A stretch of 64,000 nucleotides of DNA from Allokutzneria multivorans (GTDB lineage: Bacteria; Actinomycetota; Actinomycetes; Mycobacteriales; Pseudonocardiaceae). Location of the stretch: assembly GCF_039537405.1 (NCBI RefSeq), contig NZ_BAABAL010000026.1:186001-250000 (forward strand), in the 5' to 3' direction. Both the position numbers and the translations under genes were made by a program. Of this stretch, positions 50,536 through 58,920 are shown one piece after another. Below the pieces are notes generated by a model, which worked only from the letters and a program-made list of their open reading frames with translations, was not told the origin of the DNA and ran no database searches. Positions within the stretch are counted from its first letter, which is position 1. Each line of letters starts with the position of its first letter.

Positions 50536-51497
50536 TAGTCGTTCGATCCCACGGCGGACCCGAGGTCCTCATCGCCGAAACGCGGGACCAGCTGGAACCG
50601 AGTCCCGGAACCGTGCTGGTGGACGTGGCCGCCGCCGGGGTGAACTACATCGACACCTACCACCGCACCGGTGCCTACCCGATCCCGCTGCCGTTCACGC
50701 TCGGACTCGAGGGCGCGGGCACCGTCGCGGCGCTCGGCGAGGGCGTGACGGAGTTCGCGGTCGGCGACAGGGTGGCTTGGGCCTCGGCGATCGGCAGCTA
50801 CGCGCAGCAGGTCCTCGCCCCCGCCGCGCAGCTCGTTCCCGTTCCGTCCACTGTGGACCTGGAGATCGCCGCGGGCGCGATGCTGCAGGGCATGACGGCG
50901 CACTACCTCACCGCGTCGACCCATCCGGTCGCCGAGGGCGACGTGGCGCTCGTGCACGCCGCCGCGGGCGGGATGGGGCTGCTGCTCACGCAGATGGTCA
51001 AGGCGCGCGGTGGGCGCGTGATCGGCACGGTCTCCACGGAGGAGAAGGAGAAGCTGGCCCGCGCGGCCGGTGCCGACGAGGTCATCCGCTACACCGAGGA
51101 GGACGTCGCGGAACGGGTGCGCGCGCTGACCGGAGGCGTTGGCGCGCACGTGGTCTACGACGGCGTCGGCAAGGACACCTTCGACGCGAGCCTGGCCAGC
51201 CTCCGCCCGCGCGGCCTGCTCGCCCTCTACGGCGCGGCGAGCGGCGCGGTGCCGCCCTTCGACGCGCAGCGCCTCAACCAGGCCGGGTCGGTGTTCCTCA
51301 CCCGCCCGTCCCTCGGCCACCACACCGCGACCCGCGAGGAACTGCTGTGGCGGGCGGGTGAGGTGTTCGAGGCCATCCAGGCGGGCAAGCTCGACATCGC
51401 GATCGGCGGGCGCTACTCCCTCGACGACGCGCGGCGGGCCCACGAGGACCTTCAGGGACGCAGGACCACCGGCAAGCTGCTGCTCACGACGAGCTGA
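50526..51497 (+). CDS. NADPH:quinone oxidoreductase, zeta-crystallin type
   Basis: The 323-residue medium-chain dehydrogenase lacks zinc ligands. GLEGAGTVAALGEGV near residue 61 and the NADPH loop VHAAAGGMGLLLTQM near 145 mark the quinone reductase (QOR) group; NYIDTYHRTGAYP is a QOR hallmark near 40. It reduces quinones, often in redox stress. ATG at 50526 follows AGGGAGG. It ends overlapping the convergent ArsR gene by 14 bp. Confidence 0.85.
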   Translation: MRAVVVRSHGGPEVLIAETRDQLEPSPGTVLVDVAAAGVNYIDTYHRTGAYPIPLPFTLGLEGAGTVAALGEGVTEFAVGDRVAWASAIGSYAQQVLAPAAQLVPVPSTVDLEIAAGAMLQGMTAHYLTASTHPVAEGDVALVHAAAGGMGLLLTQMVKARGGRVIGTVSTEEKEKLARAAGADEVIRYTEEDVAERVRALTGGVGAHVVYDGVGKDTFDASLASLRPRGLLALYGAASGAVPPFDAQRLNQAGSVFLTRPSLGHHTATREELLWRAGEVFEAIQAGKLDIAIGGRYSLDDARRAHEDLQGRRTTGKLLLTTS

Positions 51498-52470
51498 GCC
51501 CGTCGACCCCGGCCCCTGCCCCCAGCAGGGCGTCGGCGGCCGGGGTCCGCTGGTAGAGCACGAAACGCCCGGTCCGGTTCGAGGTGACCAGCCCGGCGTC
51601 GCGCAGCAACGACAGCTGCTGCGACACCCCGCCCGCCGTGATCCCCGTCCGGCGCGCCAGTTCCGTCGTGGAGGCCGGGGCGTCCAGTTCGGCGAGGATC
51701 TGGGCCCGTGAGGGACCGAGTACCGCGGCGAGCGCGTCCGGGACCGGGTTCCGCCCGCGCTCCCACAGGGTGGCGATCCCGCGCGGCGGGTAGCGCAGCA
51801 CCGGCTGCCACGAGTCGACGATCTTGGAGAACACCTTCGGCCAGACGAAGACCGAGGGCACCAGCACCAGCCCGCGACCGTCCAGTTGCAGCTTCGCGGG
51901 CGTTTTCCGTTGCACCACCAGGCTGTCGCCGGTCCAGCTGACCGCGGGGTCCAGGTCGACGAAGAGCCGCTGGGCCCCGCCCTCGGCCAGGCGCCGGGAG
52001 CGGTAGAGCACCTCGCCCTCCAGCAACGCGCGAATCCTCGGCCAGTGCGGCAGGAGCGCGGTGTCCCAGTACGCCGCGACGGTGTCGGCCAGCTCCGCCA
52101 AGCCCTTGGCCGGATCGTCGTAGAGCGCTTGGAGCACCGGAGGGTTCCCCAGGAGGTCGACCCCGGCGCGGACCTCGTCTTCGGGGACCGCGCGCAGGGC
52201 GTCGAGCTCGTCGGCGAGGTCCGGGACCGGGGTCGTCGGGGTCGGTGCGAGGAACGCGGGCAGGCACAGCGCGGGTACGGGCACCAGGGCGTCGAGCACC
52301 CGCAGGTCGAGCCCGCGAACCCGCTCGGTGGCGGCGGAGATCCACGGAAGGTGCAGCGCGTGCGCGGCAGGCTCCTTCAGCACGCGGACGCTCGCCACGA
52401 CCTCCCACAGCGGGGAGAACGCGAAGCGCGTCCGCGCGAGGTCCTGCGCCGTGAAACCGAGTTCCAGCAC
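51484..52470 (-). CDS. ArsR-type regulator with DUF5937-like N-terminus
   Basis: The 328-residue protein has a long N-terminal region (about 230 residues, MLELGFTAQDLARTRFAFSP at the start) of the DUF5937 type and a C-terminal ArsR winged helix: LAELDAPASTTELARRTGITAGGVSQQLSLLRDAGLV with reading helix around TAGGVSQQLSLL. It probably represses itself and neighbours; ligand unknown. The GTG start is preceded by TAGGCT at 6 nt, and a palindromic operator lies 39 bp upstream. Confidence 0.8.
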   Translation of the reverse strand: MLELGFTAQDLARTRFAFSPLWEVVASVRVLKEPAAHALHLPWISAATERVRGLDLRVLDALVPVPALCLPAFLAPTPTTPVPDLADELDALRAVPEDEVRAGVDLLGNPPVLQALYDDPAKGLAELADTVAAYWDTALLPHWPRIRALLEGEVLYRSRRLAEGGAQRLFVDLDPAVSWTGDSLVVQRKTPAKLQLDGRGLVLVPSVFVWPKVFSKIVDSWQPVLRYPPRGIATLWERGRNPVPDALAAVLGPSRAQILAELDAPASTTELARRTGITAGGVSQQLSLLRDAGLVTSNRTGRFVLYQRTPAADALLGAGAGVDGLSSS

Positions 52471-52476
52471 TCCACG

Positions 52477-52482
52477 AGCCTA
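52477..52482 (-). promoter_or_regulatory. -10 box of the ArsR gene
   Basis: TAGGCT on the minus strand, 6 nt before GTG at 52470; leaderless layout. Confidence 0.45.
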
Positions 52483-52508
52483 CGCAGTCCCAGCGGAGGC
52501 CGAGTCCC

Positions 52509-52529
52509 AAGTGGAACTGAGTACCACTT
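52509..52529. promoter_or_regulatory. palindromic operator upstream of the ArsR gene
   Basis: AAGTGG and CCACTT enclose AACTGAGTA, giving a 21-bp palindrome with one mismatched pair. Its core GGAACTGAGTACC is a copy of the dispersed motif described in the findings. The position just upstream of the -10 box suggests control of this gene. Confidence 0.5.
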
Positions 52530-52577
52530 AAGCCCCGGGGCGCCAGGCCGGGCCGTGCCCTGCGCGCCCCCGGGTCC

Positions 52578-52664
52578 GCCGGTCTTCAAGACCCGCGAAC
52601 CCCCACCTCAGCGGTCGTCAACCAGCACAAACCCTCGCGCGGTGCAGGGGGTTCGCGGTGGCTA
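52578..52664 (-). repeat. MITE-like repeat, short related copy 3
   Basis: The stretch begins with GCCGGTCTTCAAGACC and contains an 11-bp inverted repeat CGCGAACCCCC / GGGGGTTCGCG, both present in the inner part of the two full copies. It ends with CTAG, the TAG stop of the thioredoxin gene. The outer termini GGCCCTGTCC are missing. Confidence 0.5.
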
Positions 52665-53033
52665 GGAGTTCTTCGCTGCCTGCTCGGCGACCTGGCGGTG
52701 GACCTCGGTCATGTCGACGGCACGGGCCTGGGAGATCAGCTCCTCCAGGCTCGCCTCGGGCAGCGCGCCGGGCTGCGCGTAGAGCACGACGCCCTCGCGG
52801 AAGACCATCAGCGTCGGGATGGAGGAGATGTTGAACGCGGAGGCGATCTGCACCTGCTCCTCGGTGTTCACCGAGCCGAACACGATGTCCTCGTGGCGCT
52901 CGGAGGCGGCCTCGTAGACGGGGGCGAACATCCGGCACGGCCCGCACCACGACGCCCAGAAGTCGACGAGCACGGTGCCCTCGCCGCCGACCACCTGCTC
53001 GAAGTTCTCGGTGGTCAGTTCGACAGTTGCCAT
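52662..53033 (-). CDS. trxA: thioredoxin-fold protein
   Basis: The 123-residue protein has the thioredoxin fold with WASWCGPCRMF near residue 27 (CGPC active site) and the cis-proline ISSIPTLMVF near 72. The C-terminus is a little longer than E. coli TrxA. It reduces protein disulfides. It is divergent from a MarR/OhrR-like gene. ATG at 53033 has an adequate upstream purine tract. Confidence 0.85.
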   Translation of the reverse strand: MATVELTTENFEQVVGGEGTVLVDFWASWCGPCRMFAPVYEAASERHEDIVFGSVNTEEQVQIASAFNISSIPTLMVFREGVVLYAQPGALPEASLEELISQARAVDMTEVHRQVAEQAAKNS

Positions 53034-53131
53034 GTGCCGGCTCCTCGCTCGTCGGTCCCTCTGGGGTAACCCCGGCTTCGGGGTTCCTATTCCTCACGTT
53101 TAGCTTGCCCGCGATCTCATCGTCGGCGCAC

Positions 53132-53137
53132 TAAACT
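53132..53137 (+). promoter_or_regulatory. -10 box of the MarR/OhrR gene
   Basis: TAAACT lies 6 nt before ATG at 53144; leaderless layout. Confidence 0.45.
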
Positions 53138-53143
53138 CCTGCC

Positions 53144-53584
53144 ATGACCGAGCCCTCGCTGCGCCTCGACGACCAGGTCTGCTTCGCGCTGTACGCGGCG
53201 TCGAGGGCGGTCACCGGTTTCTACCGGCCGCTGCTGGACAAGCTCGGGCTGACCTACCCGCAGTACCTGGTGATGCTCGCGCTCTGGGAGAACGGCGCGT
53301 GCCCGGTGAAGGACCTCGGCGCCGCGCTGCAACTGGACTACGGCACGCTGTCGCCGCTGCTCAAGCGGCTGGAGAAGGCTGGGCTCGTGCACCGGGAGCG
53401 CAGGGTCGACGACGAGCGCTCGGTGCTGGTGAAGCTCACCGGGGAGGGTGCCGCGCTGCGCGCGCGGGCGCTGGAGCTGCCGCCCGCGATCGGCACGGCG
53501 ATGGGTCTGGAACTGGCCGAGTTCGACCAGCTGCGCGCGCTGCTGCGGAAGCTGACCAGCTCGGTGGCGGAGCATTCCGGATAA
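53144..53584 (+). CDS. MarR/OhrR-type redox regulator
   Basis: The 146-residue protein resembles OhrR. LDDQVCFALYAASRAVTGFY near residue 8 contains the N-terminal peroxide-sensing cysteine, YPQYLVMLALWE follows, and the winged helix with DYGTLSPLLKRLEKAGLVHR is near 65. OhrR controls organic-peroxide resistance, but no ohr gene is adjacent; the divergent thioredoxin may be the target. ATG at 53144 fits a leaderless start. Confidence 0.8.
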   Translation: MTEPSLRLDDQVCFALYAASRAVTGFYRPLLDKLGLTYPQYLVMLALWENGACPVKDLGAALQLDYGTLSPLLKRLEKAGLVHRERRVDDERSVLVKLTGEGAALRARALELPPAIGTAMGLELAEFDQLRALLRKLTSSVAEHSG

Positions 53585-53699
53585 CGCCGATATTCACATT
53601 CATGAATCCAGAAGACATTCTTGAACAATCCCTTCGAGACCTTTATCGTCCCTTTCGGGCCGCCGCGGCAAAGACGCTCGTCGACCGAAGGGAACGACC

Positions 53700-54491
53700 A
53701 TGTCTCTGGGTTCTCGGCTGCGCGGAACACTCCTCGCTCTCGCGGTGGTCGCCGGAATGACAGCCGGCCTGCCCGCCTCCGCCGCACCGGCCCCGTGGAG
53801 CGGGGGCTTCAGCGGTTTCCCGTCCACCTCGTGGTCGAACAGCTGGGGCATCGACACCCGCGGCAAATGGGGCTTCAACGACATGAAGTCCTCGGGGAGC
53901 ACGCTCGATGTCACCTACGGCAGGGGCTCCTCGGCGCCATCGTGCACCAACTGCCCGACCACCGGGGGCGGGCAGTTCTACCAAGACCTCAACCGCGCCG
54001 GCCGCTCCGACCTCCAGTCGGCGAACACGCTCTACCTGCGCTATCACGTGCGGTTCCCGACGAACTTCGACTTCAGCAGGGGCGGCAAGCTGCCGGGCCT
54101 CTACGGCGGTGACCCGGGAAGCCAGAGCGGCGGCAGCCACGGCGGCTGGTCGACCAGGTTCATGTGGCGCGACGGCGGCAAGGGCGAGGTCTACGTCTAC
54201 ACGCCCAGCGGGAACGGCTACGGCAAGGACGTCGGCCTCGGCAGCTGGCGCTTCGCCGCCGACGGCCAGACGCACACGATCGAACAGGCCATCACGCGTT
54301 CGACCGGCAACGTGACCGTCTGGTACGACGGCCGCCAGGTGCTCTCCACCAACGCCGTCGACGGAATCGGCGGGATTCCGTTCCGAGGCGTTTTCTTCTC
54401 GACGTTCTTCGGCGGCCACGACACCAGCTGGGGACCGAAGTCCACGGTGCACGCCTATTTCTCGAACTTCACCGTGGCGACCTCGCGATAG
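53700..54491 (+). CDS. secreted polysaccharide lyase family 14-like protein
   Basis: The 263-residue product has a signal peptide (LLALAVVAGMTAGLPASA) and resembles PL14 alginate/glucuronan lyases: YLRYHVRFPTNFDFSRGGK near residue 112 and GWSTRFMWRDGGKGEVYVYT near 140 match the family's concave-face motifs, followed by LGSWRFAADGQTHTIEQ. It probably cleaves a uronate polysaccharide by beta-elimination; the exact polymer is unknown. ATG at 53700 follows GAAGGGA. Confidence 0.75.
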   Translation: MSLGSRLRGTLLALAVVAGMTAGLPASAAPAPWSGGFSGFPSTSWSNSWGIDTRGKWGFNDMKSSGSTLDVTYGRGSSAPSCTNCPTTGGGQFYQDLNRAGRSDLQSANTLYLRYHVRFPTNFDFSRGGKLPGLYGGDPGSQSGGSHGGWSTRFMWRDGGKGEVYVYTPSGNGYGKDVGLGSWRFAADGQTHTIEQAITRSTGNVTVWYDGRQVLSTNAVDGIGGIPFRGVFFSTFFGGHDTSWGPKSTVHAYFSNFTVATSR

Positions 54492-54494
54492 GGC

Positions 54495-55079
54495 TCAGCC
54501 GAGACCGTCGCGGCGCGCGAGCCATTCTTCACGCAGCACCCCGAAAACGAGCCCGTCGTGGACCTGCCCGTTCCACGCGCGGGCGTTGCGGAAGCGCGCC
54601 TCCTCCGTGAACCCGAGCTTGCGCCCGACGGCGGCCATGCCCGGGTTCCCGGAGTAGGTGGCGAAGTCCAGCCGGGGCGCGGAGGTGCGGGCGAAGAGGT
54701 AGTCGGTCCACAACCGCAGCGCCTCGGTGCCGTAACCGCCGCCCCAGTAGACCTCGTCGAAGATCACGATGCCCATCCGGCGCCAGTTCGTGGCCTCGGA
54801 CTCCCAGTACCAGCTGACCTCCCCGATGAGCCGGTTCGAACCGGTATCGAGTACCGCGAGCGAGGTCCGGGGCGTCGGCAGCTCGTCGGGCAGCAGCCGC
54901 GCCCGCTCGGCGAGCAGCCGGACCTTGATCTCCACCTGCTCCTCGGTGGGCCTGCCCAGGTACGGACCGTTGGTGTCGTGCCATCGCCGGTGCGGTGCGA
55001 GCAGGCCGGGCAGTGCGGCCGCGTCCTCGGGCGCCCAGTCGCGCAGGGTCGCGCGGTCACCGGCGATGCGCAGGCTCAT
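54495..55079 (-). CDS. GNAT acetyltransferase, RimJ/RimL type
   Basis: The 194-residue protein has the GNAT core: SLAVLDTGSNRLIGEVSWYW near residue 73, IVIFDEVYWGGGYGTEALRLW (CoA loop) near 104 and YSGNPGMAAVGRKLGFTEEARFR near 142. Relatives acetylate protein N-termini or small amines. It is coupled to the methyltransferase gene by an ATGA overlap. The convergent PL14 gene ends 3 bp away. Confidence 0.8.
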   Translation of the reverse strand: MSLRIAGDRATLRDWAPEDAAALPGLLAPHRRWHDTNGPYLGRPTEEQVEIKVRLLAERARLLPDELPTPRTSLAVLDTGSNRLIGEVSWYWESEATNWRRMGIVIFDEVYWGGGYGTEALRLWTDYLFARTSAPRLDFATYSGNPGMAAVGRKLGFTEEARFRNARAWNGQVHDGLVFGVLREEWLARRDGLG

Positions 55080-55774
55080 GCGGGACGCACCGCCCTCGTC
55101 CACAGGTGGTACGGGATCAGCTCGTCCCGTCTGCCCTTCATCTCGAAGATCGGCTCGCGCATCGACTCGATCACCAGCCCGGCGTTCTCCAGCGCCCGCG
55201 TGTAGGCGCTGAGGGGGTTGGTCCAGCCGTGGAAGGTCATCACCATCCCGTCGCGCTCGATGGATTCCTCGACGCGCTGGCGGGCGAAGTAGGACTCCTC
55301 GATCACGAAGCGCCGCCGCCCGTCCGGGCCGGTCTCGAAGTGCCCGGCGTCGTTGAGCGGGTGCGTGGTGGCGATGCACAACCGGCCGCCCGGCGCGAGC
55401 ACGCGAGCCGCCTCGGCCACGGAGGAGGCCAGGTCGTCCACGTCCATGAACGTGCAGTAGGCGACGACGACGTCGAAGACCCCGTCGTCGAAGGGCAGCT
55501 CGCGCGCGTCGCAGACCCGGTAGTCGCCGTCCGGGTCGGCCTCGACGGCGTGGTCGATCATGGTCTGCGCGATGTCGACGCCGGTCACCCGGTGCCCGCG
55601 CGCCTTGAGGTCGCGGCTGACCCTGCCCTCGCCGCACCCGAGGTCCAGCGTCGCGGTGCCGGGGTCGCCGACGAGGTCGAAGAAGCCGTCGCGGTAGTAC
55701 CAGTAGGAATCGAAGTCCGGTCGGCGCACCCAGGCCACCCAGTTGCGGGCCTGCTCCTCCCAGCTCTCGGCCAT
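55076..55774 (-). CDS. class I SAM-dependent methyltransferase
   Basis: The 232-residue protein has the SAM motif TLDLGCGEGRVSRDL near residue 41, GVDIAQTMIDHA, DVVVAYCTFMDVDD near 98 and ARVLAPGGRLCIATTHPL near 120. It is related to many small-molecule methyltransferases; substrate unknown. ATG at 55774 starts MAESWEEQARNW, preceded by AAGG; an earlier ATG at 55846 is possible. It overlaps the GNAT gene by 4 nt. Confidence 0.8.
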   Translation of the reverse strand: MAESWEEQARNWVAWVRRPDFDSYWYYRDGFFDLVGDPGTATLDLGCGEGRVSRDLKARGHRVTGVDIAQTMIDHAVEADPDGDYRVCDARELPFDDGVFDVVVAYCTFMDVDDLASSVAEAARVLAPGGRLCIATTHPLNDAGHFETGPDGRRRFVIEESYFARQRVEESIERDGMVMTFHGWTNPLSAYTRALENAGLVIESMREPIFEMKGRRDELIPYHLWTRAVRPA

Positions 55775-55874
55775 CGTTGCCTTGCCGTTCACCGTCGCGT
55801 CGTTGACCACTCGCGCGACAGTAGCCACGTCGTCCTTGCGCGGCACTCGATTTCACCGATCGAGGAATGCCGCT

Positions 55875-56417
55875 TCAGCGCTGGTGGAACAGTGCGGCCA
55901 GCTCCGCCGCGACGGCGTTCGCGTTCGTCCCGCCGGGCCAGCCCTTCACCAGCGCGCCCCCCTTGGCCACCACCGCGACCAGAGGCGGTTCCCGCAACGC
56001 GAAGGCGCGTCCGGCGCTCTGCTCCGCGTCGTCGCGAGCCACCGGGTAGCTCACCCTGTGCTCGTCGAGGTAGCGGCGCAGGTCCCTGTCGGAATCCCGT
56101 CCCGCGACACCGAGGAAGGCGACCGCGTCCCGGTGCTTCTCGGCGAGCGCGGTGAAGTCCGGCTGCGCCTCCGCGCACTTGCCACACCAAGAGCTGAAGA
56201 ACAGCAGCACCAGCGGGCGATCCCGCCACAAGTCCTCTGTGGACACTCGCGTTCCGTCCACGAGGGACAGGGTGAGCTTCGGCGCACTGGCGCCCTTCAC
56301 GTCGGGGTAGCTCACCCCGGCGGGCGCCGGCCCGGGAAGCGCCTGCCTCCCACCGCGCGGCGATTCCGGCGAGCAGGCCGCGACGAGCAGCAGCAGTGCG
56401 GCGAGCAGGCGCTTCAC
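55875..56417 (-). CDS. TlpA-like thioredoxin-fold lipoprotein
   Basis: The 180-residue product has a lipobox (LLLLVAAC near residue 15) and a TlpA/ResA redoxin domain with FFSSWCGKCAEAQPDF (C-x2-C near residue 77). It likely handles disulfides of exported proteins outside the membrane, for example cytochrome c or secreted enzymes. It is the third gene of an overlapping set with a lipoprotein and an M6 protease. Confidence 0.8.
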   Translation of the reverse strand: MKRLLAALLLLVAACSPESPRGGRQALPGPAPAGVSYPDVKGASAPKLTLSLVDGTRVSTEDLWRDRPLVLLFFSSWCGKCAEAQPDFTALAEKHRDAVAFLGVAGRDSDRDLRRYLDEHRVSYPVARDDAEQSAGRAFALREPPLVAVVAKGGALVKGWPGGTNANAVAAELAALFHQR

Positions 56418-56809
56418 GGCACCATCCCCACGGCCTGGTTGTCCTTGCGCTGCAAGCGGATCGGTTCTCCGTCGACGACGAGGTCGTACGCGTCGGCGGC
56501 GGGCAGCGACACCTCGAACGTCAGTTCGCAGAACGTCGGCACGCGCGGAACCTCGAGATCCTCTTCAAGCGCCGCAACGGCTTTACCGGCGGGGAGCACC
56601 CCGCTGGCGACCTGCTCCCCGCCCACACCGCGCACGACGAACTTCGCCGATCGGTGCAGCGAGGCATAGGCGCCGGTACCGGAGCACTCCGAGCCCACGG
56701 AACGCACCGTGCCGTCCCGCACGAGCAGCTTCACCTCCGTGCTCGCGCCGCCGCACCCGGCCAGCAGCAGCAGCAGCGCGAGCACGCCTAGCGAGCGGGA
56801 ACGAGGCAC
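56414..56809 (-). CDS. small lipoprotein of unknown function
   Basis: The 131-residue protein has a lipobox (VLALLLLLAGCGG near residue 19) and about 110 residues outside the membrane with cysteines in SECSGTG and FCELTF. No known family was recognised. Its start lies inside the 3' end of the M6 protease gene (22-bp overlap) and its stop overlaps the TlpA gene, so all three are linked. Confidence 0.65.
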   Translation of the reverse strand: MPRSRSLGVLALLLLLAGCGGASTEVKLLVRDGTVRSVGSECSGTGAYASLHRSAKFVVRGVGGEQVASGVLPAGKAVAALEEDLEVPRVPTFCELTFEVSLPAADAYDLVVDGEPIRLQRKDNQAVGMVP

Positions 56810-58779
56810 TTCGCCGTCGCAGTCTTGGTCGGGTCGCTCTCCGAGGTGGCGGTCAGCGTGGCCTCGGCGAGCACGCCCGCCGGGTTGCCCGTGCGCACGA
56901 CGCTCAGCGGGATGTCGACCTTGGCGCCCACCTTCACCGCGGCCAGCTCGTTCGGCAGCCGCACCTCGTAGCCCGCGGGCGCGGTGGCCTTCAGCCGGTA
57001 CACGTCACCGTCCACATAGGACGAGACGTCCTGCGGCTGGCCGGTCACCGGCAGCGTCCGCCCGGTGTTGGAGAGCGGGAACGTGCACTGCGCGACACCG
57101 TTGCGATCCGGGCGCGAGGCCCCCGAGGGACCGAGTACCAGTCCACGCGAGTGCGGCCCCGCTCCGTCGAGCGAGCGCACCGCGACGGTGTAGGACAGCA
57201 CGCCCTGCTGGTCGCGGTGGATGTCGGCGACGTAGAGGTGCAGCCGGTTCGCGGTGTCGACGTGCTCGTACTTGCTGCCGGAACCCGTGCCCGCGCGGAA
57301 CGGGGCGTCGGCGAGCTGGCGCGGGTCGCCGATCGTGACCTTCACCGGGGTCCCGTCCGGCCGGTAGAAGTCCACCAGGTCGATGTCGGCCGGGTTCGCG
57401 TCGATGATCCACTCGAACGGCGCGGCGTCGGCGTTCTTGGTCTTGGTGAACAGCACGCCGCTGTCCGGGGTGAACGAGTCCGCGCCCATCCGGTCGACGA
57501 CCTCGACGGTGTAGTTGTTGTAGCCGCCGCCGTCGCAGAACGGATCGGTGCTCTGGCTGCACCTGGGCGACTTGTCCCCCGTCTTCAACGCGACGTTGAG
57601 GCCCATCAGCCCGCCCTTGCCCGGCTGCACCTCGCGGGCGGTGACCCTGGCGGTGACGATCCCGGACCTGGCGAGCGCGTCCCGTTCGAGCTGGAGCACG
57701 TGCGCCGGGTCGACCATGCCGAGCTTGGCCTTGGTGCGCAGCATGTGGTGCGAGCCCATCGCGCCCCCGGCGTCCGGCGGGATCTTCCAGCGGGTATGAG
57801 TACCACCTGGGCCGTTGAACGTGCCTCGGCTCATCATCTCCCACGGCCCGGTGTAGGCGCGCACGGGCGGCTTGCCGAAGGGGTTGTTGTAGTTGTCGCC
57901 GATGCCGAGGATGTGGCTCAGCTCGTGGGCGAAGGTGCCGTGCCCGGAGCTCTCCGCCTGCGTCGAGGACCCGCCGCCCGCGTTCGGCCAGATCGCCGAC
58001 GCGGCCTTCCACGAGGTCCACTCCACGTAGCGGGTCTTGGCCCAGTTCGGCAGCTTCGGGTCCGGCGGGCCGAAGGAGTCCGGCACGTCCTCCTTGCGCT
58101 GGAACAGCATCTCGCCGAACTCCTGCCAGGTGGACGACTCGTCCTGGCCCGCGCTGAGGAAGAACACGAAGTCGAACTGCTTGGGCACCTCGTTGCCGAC
58201 CTCGGTCCGCCACGCCTTGCCCGCGTCCGTGCGCAGGTCCCGGTTGCACGTCGAGCCCTCGGGGCACGCGCCCGCGCCCTGGAACTCCATCCCGTACTCG
58301 AAGGACTTGCCCGGCATCCGGTAGGCGCCGAACGCGGTCAGCTCGACGCCGATCCGCCCGCCGGAGGCCTCCATCCAGTACTCGTGCAGCGTGTGCCCCC
58401 GGTTCACCGTGTTCGGCTTGTTCAGGAAGTCCTGGTAGAACTTCGCGACCTGCGGCCGGGGGATGTTGTTGGCCAGCTGCGAGGGGTTGCCGAAGACGTC
58501 CGAGCGCGGCGGCTTGGTCACCACGAAGTCCTGGTCGGAGTAGTCCGCGAGCACCAGCGCGCCCTTGAACGTCCGCTTCGTCGGTTTGCCGGCGGGATCG
58601 GCCCAGTTGGTACCCGGTACCTTCCGGTAGTCCGACCACGTCATGTCCTGGGGGTTCTCCCAGTTCTTCGGGTCGATCGGCGTCAGGTTGTTCCCCGGTG
58701 CCGCGACCGCTGACGGCACGCCGAAGGCCACCGTCGCGGCGACCGCGAGGACCAGGAGCCTCGACAACGACGAGCGCAC
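56788..58779 (-). CDS. secreted M6-family (immune inhibitor A-like) metalloprotease
   Basis: The 663-residue product has a signal peptide (LLVLAVAATVAFGVPSAVA) and an M6-type zinc site HELSHILGIGDNYN at residues 285-298. The signal EYWMEASGGR near 133 and the calcium-rich C-terminal beta domains fit bacterial M6 proteases. GTG at 58779 starts VRSSLSRLLV; earlier frames upstream lack similarity. It leads a three-gene operon with a lipoprotein and a TlpA-like protein, which suggests export-linked maturation. Confidence 0.8.
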   Translation of the reverse strand: MRSSLSRLLVLAVAATVAFGVPSAVAAPGNNLTPIDPKNWENPQDMTWSDYRKVPGTNWADPAGKPTKRTFKGALVLADYSDQDFVVTKPPRSDVFGNPSQLANNIPRPQVAKFYQDFLNKPNTVNRGHTLHEYWMEASGGRIGVELTAFGAYRMPGKSFEYGMEFQGAGACPEGSTCNRDLRTDAGKAWRTEVGNEVPKQFDFVFFLSAGQDESSTWQEFGEMLFQRKEDVPDSFGPPDPKLPNWAKTRYVEWTSWKAASAIWPNAGGGSSTQAESSGHGTFAHELSHILGIGDNYNNPFGKPPVRAYTGPWEMMSRGTFNGPGGTHTRWKIPPDAGGAMGSHHMLRTKAKLGMVDPAHVLQLERDALARSGIVTARVTAREVQPGKGGLMGLNVALKTGDKSPRCSQSTDPFCDGGGYNNYTVEVVDRMGADSFTPDSGVLFTKTKNADAAPFEWIIDANPADIDLVDFYRPDGTPVKVTIGDPRQLADAPFRAGTGSGSKYEHVDTANRLHLYVADIHRDQQGVLSYTVAVRSLDGAGPHSRGLVLGPSGASRPDRNGVAQCTFPLSNTGRTLPVTGQPQDVSSYVDGDVYRLKATAPAGYEVRLPNELAAVKVGAKVDIPLSVVRTGNPAGVLAEATLTATSESDPTKTATAKCLVPAR

Positions 58780-58908
58780 TCCAACCACCCACTCCCACCG
58801 GGGACCGTCCCCAGCGGAACCTATTGAGGAGCGCGGCACGGCGACCATCCGCCAAAAGCTGTACGTCTTTCACACAGCTCTTGGCAGACTGCGCCGATCG
58901 GGGCCGAA

Positions 58909-58914
58909 TACCCT
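58909..58914 (+). promoter_or_regulatory. -10 box of the TetR gene at 58921
   Basis: TACCCT lies 6 nt before GTG at 58921; leaderless layout. Confidence 0.45.
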
Positions 58915-58920
58915 GTGGAC

